A DNA stretch of 64,000 nucleotides, taken from positions 536,001-600,000 of the forward strand of contig JACVTC010000035.1 of NCBI GenBank assembly GCA_016946835.1, given 5' to 3'. The translations under genes and the position numbers were made by a program. Below are positions 62,132-64,000 of the stretch, piece after piece (positions within the stretch are counted from its first letter, which is position 1; every line of letters begins with the position of its first letter). This DNA comes from Neocallimastix lanati (nom. inval.) (taxonomy: Eukaryota; Neocallimastigomycota; Neocallimastigomycetes; Neocallimastigales; Neocallimastigaceae). The notes below the pieces were generated by a model. The model searched no databases. It was not told the origin of the DNA and was given only the letters and a program-made list of their open reading frames with translations.

Positions 62132-63289
62132 TTAGTTAAATAGTGGAAAATTATAGTAATAAAGTTATAAGAAAACTTTAAAATGTAATTACTAGAAATA
62201 TTAAATACTTTATATAAAAATAATTGGTTATGGGAAATTATTTTAATTTAATTTGGAGAATTAGAATAAATGAAATTATAAAGATAGTTCTATAGAAAAT
62301 GTTCTTAATTAGCCATTAAAATTGGATAATAATAAATATAATTGACGTGCATAATAGGAATATTAAGTTTAATATGATTTATTAGAATTTTAAGTTTAGG
62401 TTCCCTAATTAATCTTTAAAGATTAGTATTATTAAAAAAATTGAAATTGAAAATTAAAGTCAGATATTATAAAACAAGTATATTTTATTTAATAGGTTTA
62501 ATTATTTTCTTTTATTTTAATTTTTATTTAGTATATAATAGGTAGAGATGGGAAACATAACAAATTTCCATCGTTTTTATCGTTTAAAAGTATTTTATTT
62601 ATTTATTTACTATTATTATTATTATTGTTATTATTTAATTATATCCAGAGTTAGAAATTATTAATATAGAGAAATTCTTTTAATTTTATTATTATTATTA
62701 ATAATTAATTAATTAATTAATTACTATTTATTTCTAAATATAGAATAATGAAAGTACAAATTAATTATATAAACCTTTTTTTTTTTTTTTTTTTTTAAAA
62801 AATTAATTTTTATTATATAAAATGAACACTAAAATATTTATAGTTCTATTACTTTTTTTTTTCCAAAGTTTGGACACATTATAATATCACATAGTAATAA
62901 TAATAATAATAGTAATAGTAATAATAGTAATAGTAAAAATAATAATAATAATAATAATAATAATAGTAATAGTAATAATAATAATAATGTATATATTTCA
63001 ATGTACTTTATTTTATTTTATTTTTTAAATTATATATTTAGAAAAGACACACTCCGAATCAATTTTTTTAATCCCTTCTTTTCCTGATGTTAATGGTTTT
63101 AATTTAGTGTTGAAAATGTATTAAGTTATTAGGATTTAGATACAATTAATTAATAATAATATTTGTACATCAGTTTTCATGGAAAAGTTTATATACTTCT
63201 TTTATTAATATGACCTTTTTCGTTACTAAATGTTATCACTCTTTCAGGATTATCTTTATTAATATATATATATATATATTTTTTTTATT
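62132..63289. other. AT-rich spacer
   Basis: Ordinary AT-rich sequence with an AAT/AGT microsatellite (62896-62988). Nothing recognised. Confidence 0.5.
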
Positions 63290-63670
63290 TACTAATTTTT
63301 CTTGAGAAATATTCTTTTAATTTTTTCTTTTTCTCAAAATTTCCTATATTATCATTATTATTACTATTTATATTCAATATCATCACTTTCAAATTCAATG
63401 TTATCATTATAATTTTTATTATGATCATCATTAGAAATAGAAATCATCATTAGAAATAGAAATCATCATTAGAAATAGAATTATCATTTGGATTATGTAT
63501 TTCAGATCCTTTTAAATTTTCATTTCTGGATTCATTTTGTTCATTAATACATGAATGAATTATTCCTTTTTCCTTCTTCTTTTTTTAATTACAGATTTAA
63601 GTTTAGATGTAGCAAATGAAGCTATTTTTATCTCATAAATTTGAAACGATTTAAGGTAAAGAGGTTGACA
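63290..63670 (-). pseudogene. Possible broken gene of unknown function
   Basis: On the minus strand several segments read like ordinary protein but in different frames: QPLYLKSFQIYEIKIASFAT with KRRRKKE ending at a stop (about 63575-63668), then INEQNESRNENLKGSEIHNP (about 63485-63545), then YNDNIEFESDDIEYK (about 63375-63420). A 19-bp unit (ATCATCATTAGAAATAGAA) is present three times at about 63424-63480; 38 extra bases shift the frame there. With a single unit the reading would continue. No family recognised; charged, Asn-rich, probably disordered. Confidence 0.35.
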
Positions 63671-64000
63671 ATTAGATATTGTAATAAATAATTTTTCTTT
63701 AAATTTTTTTATTTTTTTAATATGTTTTTATAAAATAATATTAGTTTATCATATTCTATATCTATATATATATTTATCTATTTATTAAATTTTATATATT
63801 TATGTACTTTTAATTGTAATTAAAGTGATAAATCTATAACAAAGAAGATTATTATTTATTTGCGAAAATAGTAAATGCCTTAATATAAAATATTATATTA
63901 TGATATCTTATTCCATAATATATTATTTATTTAATTTAATTTTTATAGATAATAATTTTAATTTTAATCATTTTAATTAGTTTATGCAACTACAATTTTT
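63671..64000. other. AT-rich end of window
   Basis: Nothing recognised. Confidence 0.5.

Overview
The window is nuclear DNA of a eukaryote with extreme A+T content. Long A/T homopolymers, AT-only microsatellites, asparagine- and lysine-rich proteins, short GT-AG introns, and fungal-type families (an Mcm1/SRF-like MADS-box factor, Ty3/gypsy elements, a FLYWCH-MULE transposase) together suggest an early-diverging fungus. Anaerobic gut fungi (Neocallimastigomycota) fit best, by inference; a Dictyostelium-like AT-rich genome is the main alternative. Only two host genes look intact: a LURP-one-related/tubby-like protein (19110-20079, +, two exons) and the MADS-box factor (42362-43698, -, two exons). 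Everything else recognisable is mobile DNA, gene relics or satellite.

Layout. 1-1346: the 3' end of a Ty3/gypsy pol that runs in from the left edge, followed by its probable 3' LTR. 2207-9243: a second, complete Ty3/gypsy element inserted in that LTR. It has two 735-bp LTRs that look identical, a 5-bp target duplication, gag, a textbook -1 frameshift site, and protease, RT, RNase H, integrase and a chromodomain-like tail. Its one visible defect is a frame break inside a 17-A run. 10.75-13.15 kb: a composite AAAAT satellite. 19.1-20.1 kb: the LOR gene. 25439-26367: a small copia-type TRIM element with 228-bp LTRs and a primer site complementary to the 5' half of a lysine tRNA. 27.8-29.4 kb: an ankyrin-repeat relic. 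29.9-34.5 kb: a decayed LINE on the minus strand.

34.9-40.6 kb: a nested structure. A poly(A)-tailed retroposon on the minus strand has its own 10-bp target duplication and is split by a MULE DNA transposon (about 35175-40368) that encodes an intact transposase. The MULE carries a TTTTA satellite whose spacers are the reverse complement of those in the 11-13 kb array. 42.4-43.7 kb: the MADS-box gene. 49.1-50.0 kb: a broken alpha/beta-hydrolase gene. 50.9 kb and 61.9 kb: two diverged copies of one tRNA-derived SINE-like family. 58.3-58.9 kb: a separate retroposon with pol III A and B boxes, a poly(A) tail and a 14-bp target duplication. 59.1-61.3 kb: heptanucleotide arrays. 63.3-63.7 kb: a possible broken gene.

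The elements act in layers: gypsy in gypsy LTR, MULE in SINE, TRIM in microsatellite. The most interesting signals are the frameshift site, the possible self-priming site and the half-tRNA primer site of the LTR elements, the SINE families, and the inverted pair of related satellites. All identities are by eye; no database or folding program was run.
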